Positions 32,643 through 42,733 of a DNA stretch of 64,000 nucleotides are shown here, piece by piece. The notes beneath the pieces are model-generated. The model searched no databases and was not told the DNA's origin. It saw only the letters and a list, made by a program, of their open reading frames with translations. This DNA is from PALSA-612 sp035652235. Its GTDB lineage: Bacteria; Actinomycetota; Thermoleophilia; Gaiellales; Gaiellaceae. The stretch is taken from NCBI GenBank assembly GCA_035652235.1, contig DASREE010000008.1, forward strand, positions 124,001 to 188,000, read 5' to 3'. The position numbers were made by a program, and so were the translations under genes. The stretch's first letter is position 1. Every line of letters begins with the position of its first letter.

Positions 32643-34934
32643 ATGGCCGGCAGCGTGCAGGCCCCGCCCGGGCAGACCGGCAACGACCCGCCGGTCCGGA
32701 AGCCGATCAAGCGGGCGCTCGTCGGGCGGCCGATGGCGACGGGCGAGATGGAGGAGACGCTCCTCCCCAAGCTCCTGGCGCTCCCGATCTTCGCCTCCGA
32801 CGCGCTCTCGTCCGTCGCCTACGCCACCGAGGCGGGGATGGTCGTCCTGCTCGGGGCGTCGGCGACCGCGCTGCACCTGATCCTGCCGATCGCGGTCGCG
32901 ATCGCCGCGCTGCTCGCGATCGTCGCGCTCTCGTACACGCAGACGGTCAAGGCGTACGAGACGAGCGGCGGCGCCTATGTCGTCGCCAAGGACAACCTCG
33001 GCACGCTGCCGAGCCTCGTCGCCGGCGCCGCGCTGCTCACGGACTACGTGCTCACGGTCGCCGTCTCCGTCGCCGCGGGCGTCCTCGCGATCACCTCGGC
33101 GGCGCCCTCCCTCGCCCATCTCAAGGTCGAGCTCGCGCTCGCCTGCATCCTCGTCATCACGCTCGTCAACCTGCGCGGCGTGCGCGAGTCCGGCCTGCTC
33201 TTCGCGCTCCCCACGTACGCCTTCCTCGCCTCGCTCTACGCGATGCTCGCCGTCGGCCTGTGGAAGGTCGCCGCGGGGCAAGCGCCGCACGCCGTGAACG
33301 TCCACCCACTCGCCGGCGGGGCCGGAACCGTCGGCGTCTTCGTCGTCTTGCGCGCCTTCGCGTCGGGTTCGAGCGCCCTCACGGGCGTCGAGGCGGTGTC
33401 GAACGGCGTCACGGCGTTCCGGCCTCCCCAGTCGCGGAACGCGGCCCGCACGCTCCTGATCATGGCCGCGGCCGCGATCTCGCTCTTCCTCGGCGTCTCC
33501 TACCTCGCCGTGCGCATGCACGCCCGGCCGAGCTCGACCGACTCCGTCCTGTCGGAGATCGCCCGCGGCGTCTTCGGCGCCGGGAGCTCCGCCTCGGCCG
33601 CGTACTACGTGGTGCAGGCGACGACGCTCGCCATCCTCATCTTCGCCGCCAACACGTCGTTCCAGGGTTTCCCGCGCCTCGCTGCGCTCCTCGCGCGCGA
33701 CCGCTTCTTCCCGCGCCAGTTCGTCAACCTCGGCGACCGGCTCGTCCACTCGAACGGCATCGTCGTGCTCGCCGGGCTCGCCGCCGCCCTCGAGCTCGCC
33801 TTCCGCGCGAACGTCAACTCGCTGATCCACCTCTACGTCGTCGGCGTCTTCACCGCCTTCACGCTCTCGCAGGCGGGGATGGTCCGCTACTGGCGACGGA
33901 CGCGGGGACCTGGTTGGCGGCGGAGCGCCGTCGTCAACGGCGTCGGCTCGGCGGCGACCGGGATCGTGACGCTGCTCGTCATCGAGACGAAGTTCACCGA
34001 GGGCGCCTGGGCCGTGATCGTCGCCGTCCCGCTGCTCGTGCTCGGCTTCTACACGGTCAGCCGCCACTACCGCCGGGTCGGCCGCCGGCTGCGCGCGGGC
34101 GCGGTCGCGGTCGCCGCCGCCCCGCCGCCCACGAACGAGGTCGTGCTCTACGTGGCGGCGTTCGACGAGGCGACCCGGCTCGCGACCTGGCTCGCGCGAC
34201 GCGTGGCGGGCACCGGCTTCCACCCGGTCCACGTCGTCGGCTCGGGCCGGCGCGACCTGCGCGGGCGCTGGTGGGACTGGTCGGGCGGAGGCACGGTGAT
34301 CGAGGCGCTGGAGCGCGAGGACCGTCCGGCGGACGCCGTGCTCGACTACGTCTGGCAGCTGCCCCGGGGGGAGTCGTCGTTCGTCACGGTCGTGCTCCCG
34401 GAGCAGTTCGCGCGCCCGTCGCTCGCCTCGGCGCTCCTCCGGCGGACGGCGCTCTCGCTGAAGCTCCGGCTCCTGCACGAGCCGGGCGTGGTCGTCGTCG
34501 ACGTACCGGTCGTGGGCGAGCCCGCTCCCCTGCCCCGGCGGCTCGCCTGCCGCGTGTTCGTCTCCGGCGGCCATGCCGCGTCGCTGCGGGCGGCGAACTA
34601 CGCGCAGACGCTCGGCATCGGGGACACGCGGGCCGTCTGCTTCGCCTTCGACGCCGTCCAGGCCCGCCAGGTCGAGCTCGAGTGGTCTGCCCTGCGCACG
34701 GACGTTCCGCTCGAGGTCGAGGAGGCGCCGTACCGCGACATCGGCGACCCGATGCGCCGCTACCTGCGCGAGCTGACCGCCGACCCGGACACGCTCGTGG
34801 TCGCGATCCTGCCCGAGATCGTCGTCGGCGGCTGGCGCCGCATCCTGCACAACCAGCGGGCGCTCTACGTCAAGCGCCTGCTCCTGTTCGAGCCGCGCGT
34901 CGTGCTCGCCTCGGTGCCCTACCAGCTCGGGTAG
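32643..34934 (+). CDS. APC-superfamily permease, KimA-like potassium importer candidate
   Basis: 763 residues. Residues 35-480 hold about twelve membrane helices, starting LPIFASDALSSVAYATEAG, a sequence style typical of the KimA/YdaO group of the APC superfamily. A cytosolic C-terminal region of about 280 residues has Usp-like strands (NEVVLYVAAFDEATRLATW, HEPGVVVVDVPVV). KimA-type proteins import K+ and some bind c-di-AMP through the cytosolic domain. The neighbouring KdpDE-like pair supports a potassium role. Substrate is inferred, not shown. Confidence 0.82.
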   Translation: MAGSVQAPPGQTGNDPPVRKPIKRALVGRPMATGEMEETLLPKLLALPIFASDALSSVAYATEAGMVVLLGASATALHLILPIAVAIAALLAIVALSYTQTVKAYETSGGAYVVAKDNLGTLPSLVAGAALLTDYVLTVAVSVAAGVLAITSAAPSLAHLKVELALACILVITLVNLRGVRESGLLFALPTYAFLASLYAMLAVGLWKVAAGQAPHAVNVHPLAGGAGTVGVFVVLRAFASGSSALTGVEAVSNGVTAFRPPQSRNAARTLLIMAAAAISLFLGVSYLAVRMHARPSSTDSVLSEIARGVFGAGSSASAAYYVVQATTLAILIFAANTSFQGFPRLAALLARDRFFPRQFVNLGDRLVHSNGIVVLAGLAAALELAFRANVNSLIHLYVVGVFTAFTLSQAGMVRYWRRTRGPGWRRSAVVNGVGSAATGIVTLLVIETKFTEGAWAVIVAVPLLVLGFYTVSRHYRRVGRRLRAGAVAVAAAPPPTNEVVLYVAAFDEATRLATWLARRVAGTGFHPVHVVGSGRRDLRGRWWDWSGGGTVIEALEREDRPADAVLDYVWQLPRGESSFVTVVLPEQFARPSLASALLRRTALSLKLRLLHEPGVVVVDVPVVGEPAPLPRRLACRVFVSGGHAASLRAANYAQTLGIGDTRAVCFAFDAVQARQVELEWSALRTDVPLEVEEAPYRDIGDPMRRYLRELTADPDTLVVAILPEIVVGGWRRILHNQRALYVKRLLLFEPRVVLASVPYQLG

Positions 34935-34958
34935 CTCTCGGGCGGGCCGAGGCCGAGC

Positions 34959-35471
34959 CTACGCGGCGCCCTCGCGCCGGTAGGTCCACACGAGCTCCCG
35001 CTCGCCGCCCCGGGCATGGACGATGTCGACCCGCTCGGGGTCGCGCTCGTCGATGGCGGCGAACGCTGCGTCGGCGGCGTCGAGGAACGTCGCGGCGACG
35101 CAGACCGTGCGGCCGGAGGGCGCCTCCCGGACGACGTACGAGTCCTCGACGGCGACGTCGAGCAGCTGCTGCTCGGTCTCGGCGGCGATGCGCGCCCGCA
35201 GGCTGACGGCCGGATCGGCGGGGAGCGCGGTCTCGGCGTCGAGCACGGCCTCGGTGACCCCGGCCGGCGCCGGCGGCGAGGCTCGCTGCGCGTCGAGCGC
35301 CGCGTCGAGCTCCTCGGGGGAGAGCCAGCCGCGACCGGCGAGGATCTGTCCGAGCAGCTCGCCGGTCCGTGCCTGCTGCTCGAGCGCGCGCCGAAGACCC
35401 CCTTCGGTGATGAGGCCGCGGGCGAGGAGGATCTCTCCGAGCCGCGGCCGCGAGTTCGGACGATCGTTCAC
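34959..35471 (-). CDS. MshEN/GspE N-terminal-like domain protein
   Basis: 170 residues from GTG 35471. RLGEILLARGLITEGGLRRAL followed by LLGQILAGRGWLSPEELDAAL gives the two helical repeats of the MshEN/GspE N-terminal fold, which in some ATPases binds c-di-GMP. The remaining 100 residues have VSLRARIAAETEQQLLDVAV and EDSYVVREAPSGRTVCVA and are not recognised. There is no ATPase domain. It diverges from the oxidase operon. The long open frame upstream of 35471 is not protein-like. Confidence 0.6.
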   Translation of the reverse strand: MNDRPNSRPRLGEILLARGLITEGGLRRALEQQARTGELLGQILAGRGWLSPEELDAALDAQRASPPAPAGVTEAVLDAETALPADPAVSLRARIAAETEQQLLDVAVEDSYVVREAPSGRTVCVAATFLDAADAAFAAIDERDPERVDIVHARGGERELVWTYRREGAA

Positions 35472-35613
35472 CCTTCCGGCTATCGGCAGCTGCTCGGGCG
35501 GCGTGCCGCCCGTTCGAGGGGTTTCGTGCCGGAGAGGCCGCCGTCCGGCGCCTCGGGCGGTCGAGGCGAAGGACGGCAACGCGGATGGCCGGCCGTCCAC
35601 GAGACCGATCGAG

Positions 35614-35619
35614 TAGGCT
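35614..35619 (+). promoter_or_regulatory. -10 box of the cytochrome oxidase operon
   Basis: TAGGCT, 9 nt before GTG 35629. Confidence 0.5.
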
Positions 35620-35628
35620 GCAGAGCCC

Positions 35629-36705
35629 GTGCGCCGGAGATCGTTCGTCCAGCTCGCGCTGCTCGCCTGCGTCATCGCGGGCGCCGCGACGGCGGTGGCG
35701 GTCGCGATCCCCTGGCTTCCGGTGTCGGCGGCGAAGGAGCGCGACCGCATCGACGTCGTCTACTGGCTCGCCACCGGCATCGCGATCATGATCTTCTCGA
35801 TCGTCGTCGCTGCCATCCTCTTCTCCGTCGTCCGCTTCCGCGCCCATCCGGACGACGACTCGGACGGGCCGCCGATCCACGGGCACACGAAGCTGGAGAT
35901 CGTCTGGACGGCGATCCCCGCCGGCCTCGTCACCGCCATCGCGATCGTCAGCGCGATCGTGCTGCACGACAACGGCATCGCCTCCGGCAAGGACCCGCTC
36001 CGGGTCGCGGTCACGGCGGAGCAGTTCACCTGGAGCTTTCGCTACCTGAACGGCGAGGCGAAGGGCGTCGTCTCGCCCGACCTGTACCTGCAGGTGCACC
36101 GTCCGGTGCGGCTCGAGATCACCTCGAAGGACGTCGTCCACTCCTTCTGGGTGCCGGAGTTCGGCCAGAAGCAGGACGCGGTGCCGGGGCAGGTGAACCC
36201 GCTCGTGATCACGCCGACGAAGGTGACCGGCCTCGGCAGGTCGTATCCCATCATCTGCACGGAGCTGTGCGGCCTCGGCCACGCGCTCATGCGCCGCGCG
36301 GCGTACGTGCTCACGCCCGCCCAGTTCGCGAGCTGGGCGCGGACGGCGCGCGGTCAGGCGGCACCGGCGCCCTCGCCCGCGCCGCCGTCCTCCTCGGGCG
36401 GTGCCTCGGCGGCCGGGGCGCGGGTGTTCGCGGCGAGCGGCTGCTCCTCGTGCCACACCTTCACGCCCGCGAAGGCGACGGGCACGGTGGGGCCGGACCT
36501 GGACAAGCTGCCGGCCGAGGCAAGACGCGCCGGCCAGCAGCTGGAGCCGTTCGTGAGGGAGTCGATCGTCAACCCGAACGCCTACGTCGAGCCCGGCTTC
36601 CCGAAGGGCGTCATGCCGGCGAACTTCGGGACGACGCTGTCCAAGCACGACCTGGACGCTCTCGTGCAGTATCTCGTCCAGGGGTCAAAGAGGGCTGGCA
36701 CGTGA
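35629..36705 (+). CDS. ctaC: Cytochrome c oxidase subunit II with fused cytochrome c domain
   Basis: 358 residues. Two N-terminal membrane helices precede the cupredoxin domain; the CuA ligands are visible as C210, C214, H218 and M221 in CTELCGLGHALM, with an earlier histidine in VVHSFW. A C-terminal cytochrome c domain carries CSSCH (C272, C275, H276) and a distal methionine in GVMPANF, so this is a caa3-type subunit. It passes electrons from cytochrome c to CuA. GTG 35629 follows TAGGCT by 9 nt. ctaD starts 13 bp downstream. Confidence 0.95.
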   Translation: MRRRSFVQLALLACVIAGAATAVAVAIPWLPVSAAKERDRIDVVYWLATGIAIMIFSIVVAAILFSVVRFRAHPDDDSDGPPIHGHTKLEIVWTAIPAGLVTAIAIVSAIVLHDNGIASGKDPLRVAVTAEQFTWSFRYLNGEAKGVVSPDLYLQVHRPVRLEITSKDVVHSFWVPEFGQKQDAVPGQVNPLVITPTKVTGLGRSYPIICTELCGLGHALMRRAAYVLTPAQFASWARTARGQAAPAPSPAPPSSSGGASAAGARVFAASGCSSCHTFTPAKATGTVGPDLDKLPAEARRAGQQLEPFVRESIVNPNAYVEPGFPKGVMPANFGTTLSKHDLDALVQYLVQGSKRAGT

Positions 36706-36718
36706 CAGGGGGTGGCAC

Positions 36719-38664
<1,946 letters not shown>

Positions 38665-38668
<4 letters not shown>

Positions 38669-39531
38669 GCGCCGCCAAGGCCTCGCAGCACGTCCTCGTC
38701 GTCGCGAACGAGACGGTGGCCGGGCGCAGCCTGATCGAGGCGCTCGAGCGTCGCGCCGCGGACGCCACCATCCGCGTCTCGGTCGTCTGCCCCGTGACCG
38801 CGCCGCGCGAGGGCTACGTCGTGTACGAGACGACGAGGCGCACGGCCGCCCGCCGCCGGCTCGACAAGACGCTCGCGCTGCTCCGCACGCACGGCATCCC
38901 CGCCGACGGCTTCGTCGTCGAGGCCGACCCGGTCGACGCCGTCCGCGACGCCATGCACCAGCTCGAGCCGCCGCCCGACGAGGTCGTCGTCTCGACGCAC
39001 CCGCAGGAGCGCTCGGGCTGGCTGCGCCGGCACGTCGTCGACCGGATCCGCGCCGCCGTGGCGCCGCTGCCGGTCGAGCACGTCGTCGTCGACCTCCGCC
39101 CGGAGGGGGGAGAGGCGAACGTCCTCGTCATCGCCAACGAGACGGTGGTGGGCGAGCCGCTGCTCGAGCGGATCCGCGCGCGCGCGCGCCAGTCGCCGGC
39201 GAGCTTCCTGCTGCTCTCCCCGCAGAGCGACCCGAGCGTGTCGGCCCACCCCGAGGCGGAGCGCCGCCTGCGCTACGCCGTCGGCGTCCTGCGCGCCGAG
39301 GGGATCGACGCGCACGGCGAGGTGGCGCACCCCGATCCGTACACGGCGGCCGTGCACGCGGTCAGGGACGAGCGGGTGGACGAGATCATCGTCTCCACCT
39401 TCCCGGGCAAGAAGCTCTCCAGCTGGCTCCGCGGCGACCTGGTCGAGCGGCTGCGCAAGGACACGGGGCTCCCGGTCGAGCACGTCGAAAGCCTGCCCGG
39501 GGCGAGCCGCGAGATCCTCGAGGTGGGATAG
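38665..39531 (+). CDS. Tandem Usp-like protein inside the oxidase operon
   Basis: 288 residues made of two similar domains. Each starts with the same strand (HVLVVANETVAGRSLIEAL and NVLVIANETVVGEPLLERI). Each ends with a serine-threonine turn plus tryptophan (VSTHPQERSGWLRR and VSTFPGKKLSSWLRG). The classical Usp ATP loop is not obvious. The TTG start at 38665 overlaps the ctaD stop, so expression is tied to subunit I. The same domain recurs in the gene at 40146. Role unknown; a regulatory or assembly function for the oxidase is an inference. Confidence 0.7.
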
Positions 39532-39538
39532 GGAGCCG

Positions 39539-40141
39539 GTGGAAGCGCACGCGCACGCCGAGGCGCATCGGCACGGCCCGCCGCCGGCGAACGTCAGCTC
39601 GCGCATCGACGCGCGCGTGCTCGGCATGCTCCTGTTCATCGGCTCGGAGATCATGCTCTTCGGGTCGTTCTTCACCGCCTACTTCTTCGTCCGCGTCGTC
39701 AACCACGATCCCTGGCCGGCGAAAGGCGACCACCTGCCCGTGTTCGTGGCCGGCATCAACACGGCCATCCTCGTCACCTCGAGCGTCACCATGCACTGGG
39801 CGCTGACGTCGATCAAGCGCGGCAACCGCGCCGGGCTTCGTGCCGGTCTCGCGCTCACCTTCCTGATGGGCCTGACGTTCCTGCTCACGCAGATCACCGA
39901 GTACGCGCGCATCGGCTTCGCGCCGCACGACAACGCCTTCGCGACCATCTTCTTCTCGCTCACCGGCCTGCACGGGGCGCACGTCTTCGTCGGCCTGACG
40001 CTGCTCCTGTTCGCCACGATCAGGGCGTTCCGGGGGCACTTCTCGCCCGAGCACCACCACGGCGTCGAGATTCCGGGCATCTACTGGCACTTCGTCGACG
40101 TCATGTGGATCGTCGTCTACACGACCGTCTACATCCTCTGA
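39539..40141 (+). CDS. ctaE: Cytochrome c oxidase subunit III
   Basis: 200 residues with five membrane helices, the short form of subunit III. LFIGSEIMLFGSFFTAYFF, FSLTGLHGAHVFVGL and YWHFVDVMWIVVYTTVYIL are family signatures. The N-terminus is histidine-rich (EAHAHAEAHRHG), possibly metal-binding. GTG 39539 has GGATAGGGAG upstream. It lies between the two Usp-like genes of the locus. Confidence 0.94.
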   Translation: MEAHAHAEAHRHGPPPANVSSRIDARVLGMLLFIGSEIMLFGSFFTAYFFVRVVNHDPWPAKGDHLPVFVAGINTAILVTSSVTMHWALTSIKRGNRAGLRAGLALTFLMGLTFLLTQITEYARIGFAPHDNAFATIFFSLTGLHGAHVFVGLTLLLFATIRAFRGHFSPEHHHGVEIPGIYWHFVDVMWIVVYTTVYIL

Positions 40142-40145
40142 CGCC

Positions 40146-40823
40146 GTGAGTCGCCGCCGGAACCCGTTCAGGACGGAGGCGGAGGCATACCAGCTGCTCC
40201 TGCTGACCGTGGTCGCCTTCGCGGCGATCGGCCTCGCCAGCTGGCTCGGCGGCTGGAAGGCCGGGCTGCCGGTCTGGATCGTCGCTACCGCCGCGGCCGC
40301 CTGGTACTACCTGCGCCCGCTTCCCGACGAGCCGCGGGAGAAGCTCGGCTCGGCTCCCCGCGCGAGCGACGAGCGCCGCGTGCTCGTGGTCGCGAACGAG
40401 ACGGTCGCCGGCCGGCGGCTGCACGAGGAGGTGCGGCGCGCGGTCGCGGGCGCTGGCCGAGCGAGCGTGCTCGTCGTCTGCCCGGCGCTCAACTCGCCGC
40501 TCAGGCACTTCGTCTCCGACGAGGACGCCGCGCGCGCAGCCGCGCAGGAGCGCCTCGACCGGAGCCTGCGCGCGCTGCGCGAGGCGGGCATCGAGGCAAG
40601 CGGCACGGTCGGCGACTCCGACCCCCTGCAGGCGATCGAAGACGCGCTGCGCACCTTCGGCGCGGACGTGATCGTCATCTCCACCCATCCCGAGGGGCGC
40701 TCGAACTGGCTCGAGCGGCAGGTCGTGCAGAAGGCGCGCGAGCGCTTCGCCGCGCCGATCACGCACGTCGTCGTCGACCTCGAGGCCGAGGCGGCCGCGG
40801 TGCCGGACAGCGCCGCCCAGTAG
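40146..40823 (+). CDS. Two-helix membrane segment fused to a Usp-like domain
   Basis: 225 residues. Residues 15-60 form two membrane helices (AYQLLLLTVVAFAAIGLASW and AGLPVWIVATAAAAWYYL), in position and size like the small subunit IV of caa3 oxidases. From residue 78 a Usp-like domain begins VLVVANETVAGRRLHEEV and ends ISTHPEGRSNWLERQVV, the same family as the tandem gene at 38665. This looks like subunit IV fused to a Usp-like domain (inference). GTG 40146 lies 4 bp after the ctaE stop. Confidence 0.65.
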   Translation: MSRRRNPFRTEAEAYQLLLLTVVAFAAIGLASWLGGWKAGLPVWIVATAAAAWYYLRPLPDEPREKLGSAPRASDERRVLVVANETVAGRRLHEEVRRAVAGAGRASVLVVCPALNSPLRHFVSDEDAARAAAQERLDRSLRALREAGIEASGTVGDSDPLQAIEDALRTFGADVIVISTHPEGRSNWLERQVVQKARERFAAPITHVVVDLEAEAAAVPDSAAQ

Positions 40824-40846
40824 GCGCCGCCGCGGTGAGCGGCGCC
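40823..40846 (+). terminator. Hairpin at the end of the oxidase operon
   Basis: GGCGCCGC (40823-40830), 8-nt loop, GCGGCGCC (40839-40846), beginning at the last base of the stop codon. No T-tract. Confidence 0.5.
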
Positions 40847-40915
40847 GCCTCGCCGGCACTCGCAGGGCGCGAGGCGCGCTCGCCGGCACAGGGAAGGCGG
40901 ATCGACACCAGAGGA

Positions 40916-40958
40916 AAGGCCGATCGACCCGGCAGTGCGAGGCGGGTCAACCGGCCTT
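40916..40958 (-). terminator. Imperfect hairpin downstream of the cytochrome c gene
   Basis: AAGGCCG plus GACCCG on one side pair with CGGGTC plus CGGCCTT on the other, with small internal bulges. It lies between the convergent oxidase operon and the cytochrome c gene and could stop either. Confidence 0.5.
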
Positions 40959-41022
40959 CCCCTTCACGGTAGCGCGCGGCGCGCGCTTGGGGGAGCCCTC
41001 GACCGGGGGGCTCGCCCGGGCG

Positions 41023-41784
41023 CTACTTCCCCGCGACCGACGCGACGTAGTCGGCGACGGCCTGGATCTGCGCCGGGGTGAGCGTGCCGTTCGTGCCGAA
41101 GGCGGGCATGGCGCCCCTGCCGTTCGTGACGCGCTCGACGACGAGGCTCTTCGGCGGTCTCTTCTGGTCGAGATTCGGTCCGACGGTGCCGGTCGAGCCC
41201 GCGTCCTTGAGCGTGTGGCAGTTGACGCAGCCCGCCTGCTGGAAGATCGTCTTGCCGTCGGTGGCGGTGACCTTCCCGCCCTGCGTCGGCCGGCAGGCGG
41301 GTGCGTTCTGGTTCCCCGCGCAGGCGGCGACGAAGGCGGCGACGTCCGTAACGTCGCGGCCCCTGACGATGTTGGCGGGCATGACCGGGGTGCCGGTGGG
41401 CGTGACCTTCCCCGCCTTCGTGCCGATGCCCTGCAGCGGAAGCCGGATCTGGTCGGCGACGATCTGCTGGATCGAGCTCGCGTGGAAGCCCTGGCTGCGG
41501 TCGGCGGCGAACGCGTCGTCCAGGTTGGGGCCGATCACGCCGGACGCGTTGGCGGCGGCCAGCGTGTGGCAGCTCGCGCAGTTCTTCGTGAACAGCTGGC
41601 GGCCGCGGGCCACGTCGCCGCCCTTCGAGTAGCCGCCGGTGCCGCAGGCGGCGGCCCCGAGCGCGACCAGGCAGGCGAGGACCGCGGCCGCGAGCGGCCC
41701 CGGCACGCACCGGAGCCGGGCGAGCCGGCGCGGCCCGACTCCGGCGGGCCGGGCCCGCCTGTGCCGATCGAGAGGGACGCGCAC
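41023..41784 (-). CDS. Di-haem cytochrome c lipoprotein
   Basis: 253 residues. A lipoprotein-type signal (VLACLVALGAAAC) gives a membrane-anchored protein. Two class I cytochrome c domains follow, with haem sites CASCH and CVNCH and candidate axial methionines in GTPVMPAN and GRGAMPAFG. It probably carries electrons to the caa3 oxidase encoded 200 bp away in convergent orientation. GTG 41784 is 7 nt after TAGACT on the minus strand; the TAG of that box is also the stop codon of the TPR gene upstream. Confidence 0.9.
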   Translation of the reverse strand: MRVPLDRHRRARPAGVGPRRLARLRCVPGPLAAAVLACLVALGAAACGTGGYSKGGDVARGRQLFTKNCASCHTLAAANASGVIGPNLDDAFAADRSQGFHASSIQQIVADQIRLPLQGIGTKAGKVTPTGTPVMPANIVRGRDVTDVAAFVAACAGNQNAPACRPTQGGKVTATDGKTIFQQAGCVNCHTLKDAGSTGTVGPNLDQKRPPKSLVVERVTNGRGAMPAFGTNGTLTPAQIQAVADYVASVAGK

Positions 41785-41791
41785 TCGCGCG

Positions 41792-41797
41792 AGTCTA
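41792..41797 (-). promoter_or_regulatory. -10 box of cytochrome c gene overlapping a stop codon
   Basis: TAGACT on the minus strand, 7 nt before GTG 41784. Its first three bases are the TAG stop of the upstream TPR gene. Confidence 0.55.
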
Positions 41798-42733
41798 ACC
41801 CGTCGGCGAAGTCGTGCTGGCGGTTCCCGACTCGAGCTGCGTGATCGACGACTTCGCGAGCGCGACGTCGGCCTCGTCGTCCGGGTACTTCCTGATGAAC
41901 TCGCGGTAGGCGGCGATGGCGGCGCTCGTGTTGCCCGCCTGCTGCTGGGTGTAGGCCGCCTGGAACAGGTAGGAGGGGTCGTCCGGGTAGCGCCGTGCGA
42001 GCGTCCGGTAAACCGCCACCTCCTGCGCGTAGATCCGGCTTGCCTGCCTGGAGTACGCCGCCGCCTGCGCCTGCAGCAGCGCCGAGGCGGTCAGGTACGG
42101 GTTGGCCACGCTGGCGAGGGCCTGACCGAGCTTCGTGTTCGAGGGGGCGGGCGAGAAGGTGCCGAGCACGGTGATCGGCGGCGGCGAACCGGACTGCACG
42201 CTCCCGGCGAGCGTCGTCAGCTGCTGCGCCTGCTTGTTCAGCTCGCTGGCGAGCCCGCGCATGCCGTCGATGTCGTTCGGCCGCAGCCGCACGTACGCCC
42301 GGTAGCTGGCGACGGACTTCGCGTAGGCGGCCGCCGCCTCCTGGCCTTTGCCCTCGCCGGCGAGCTTCTGGGCGTCCTGGTCGAGCTTGCCGGCCAGGTC
42401 GAGGCGCAGCTTCGCGTTCGTCGGATCCTTCTGCACCCTCTTCTCGAGGCTCGCCGTGGAGGTGCCCGAGCTGCCGCCGAACAGGTCGATCTTCCCGTTC
42501 AGGAAGTCGGACAGGCCGCTCGAGCCCGAGCCCACGCCGAGGAAGACGAAGCTGGCGGCGAACACGAAGGCGAGCAGGGCGAACACCCACTTCGTCTGCC
42601 GGCGGATGCGGGAGAAGAACAGCTGCTGCTCGACCGCCGCCTGGCGCCGCGGCCTGGCCGCAGGGACTACCGGCTGTGCAGGCCGAGCAGCCTGCCGCGT
42701 GCCCTTGCGCCTCTTTGCCGCAGCTCTCGCCAA
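41795..42733 (-). CDS. Membrane-anchored TPR-type protein
   Basis: 312 residues from TTG 42733. A basic cytosolic N-terminus and one membrane helix (WVFALLAFVFAASFVFLGVG) precede a helical repeat region: DPTNAKLRLDLAGKLDQDA, VASYRAYVRLRPNDIDG and SAAIAAYREFIRKYPDDEAD are TPR-like. Such proteins usually scaffold complexes in the periplasm. The start overlaps the amidohydrolase 3' end by 67 bp, with GAGGGG upstream; no ATG or GTG lies before the membrane helix, so TTG is the best choice. Function unknown. Confidence 0.7.
   Translation of the reverse strand: MARAAAKRRKGTRQAARPAQPVVPAARPRRQAAVEQQLFFSRIRRQTKWVFALLAFVFAASFVFLGVGSGSSGLSDFLNGKIDLFGGSSGTSTASLEKRVQKDPTNAKLRLDLAGKLDQDAQKLAGEGKGQEAAAAYAKSVASYRAYVRLRPNDIDGMRGLASELNKQAQQLTTLAGSVQSGSPPPITVLGTFSPAPSNTKLGQALASVANPYLTASALLQAQAAAYSRQASRIYAQEVAVYRTLARRYPDDPSYLFQAAYTQQQAGNTSAAIAAYREFIRKYPDDEADVALAKSSITQLESGTASTTSPTG

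Noticed and set aside
32094..34850. A 918-residue minus-strand open frame opposite the KimA-like permease
   Set aside because: Charged, arginine- and histidine-rich shadow of the permease gene in GC-rich DNA; no domain. Similar large shadows opposite lon, ctaD, pknB and the M23 gene were dropped for the same reason.
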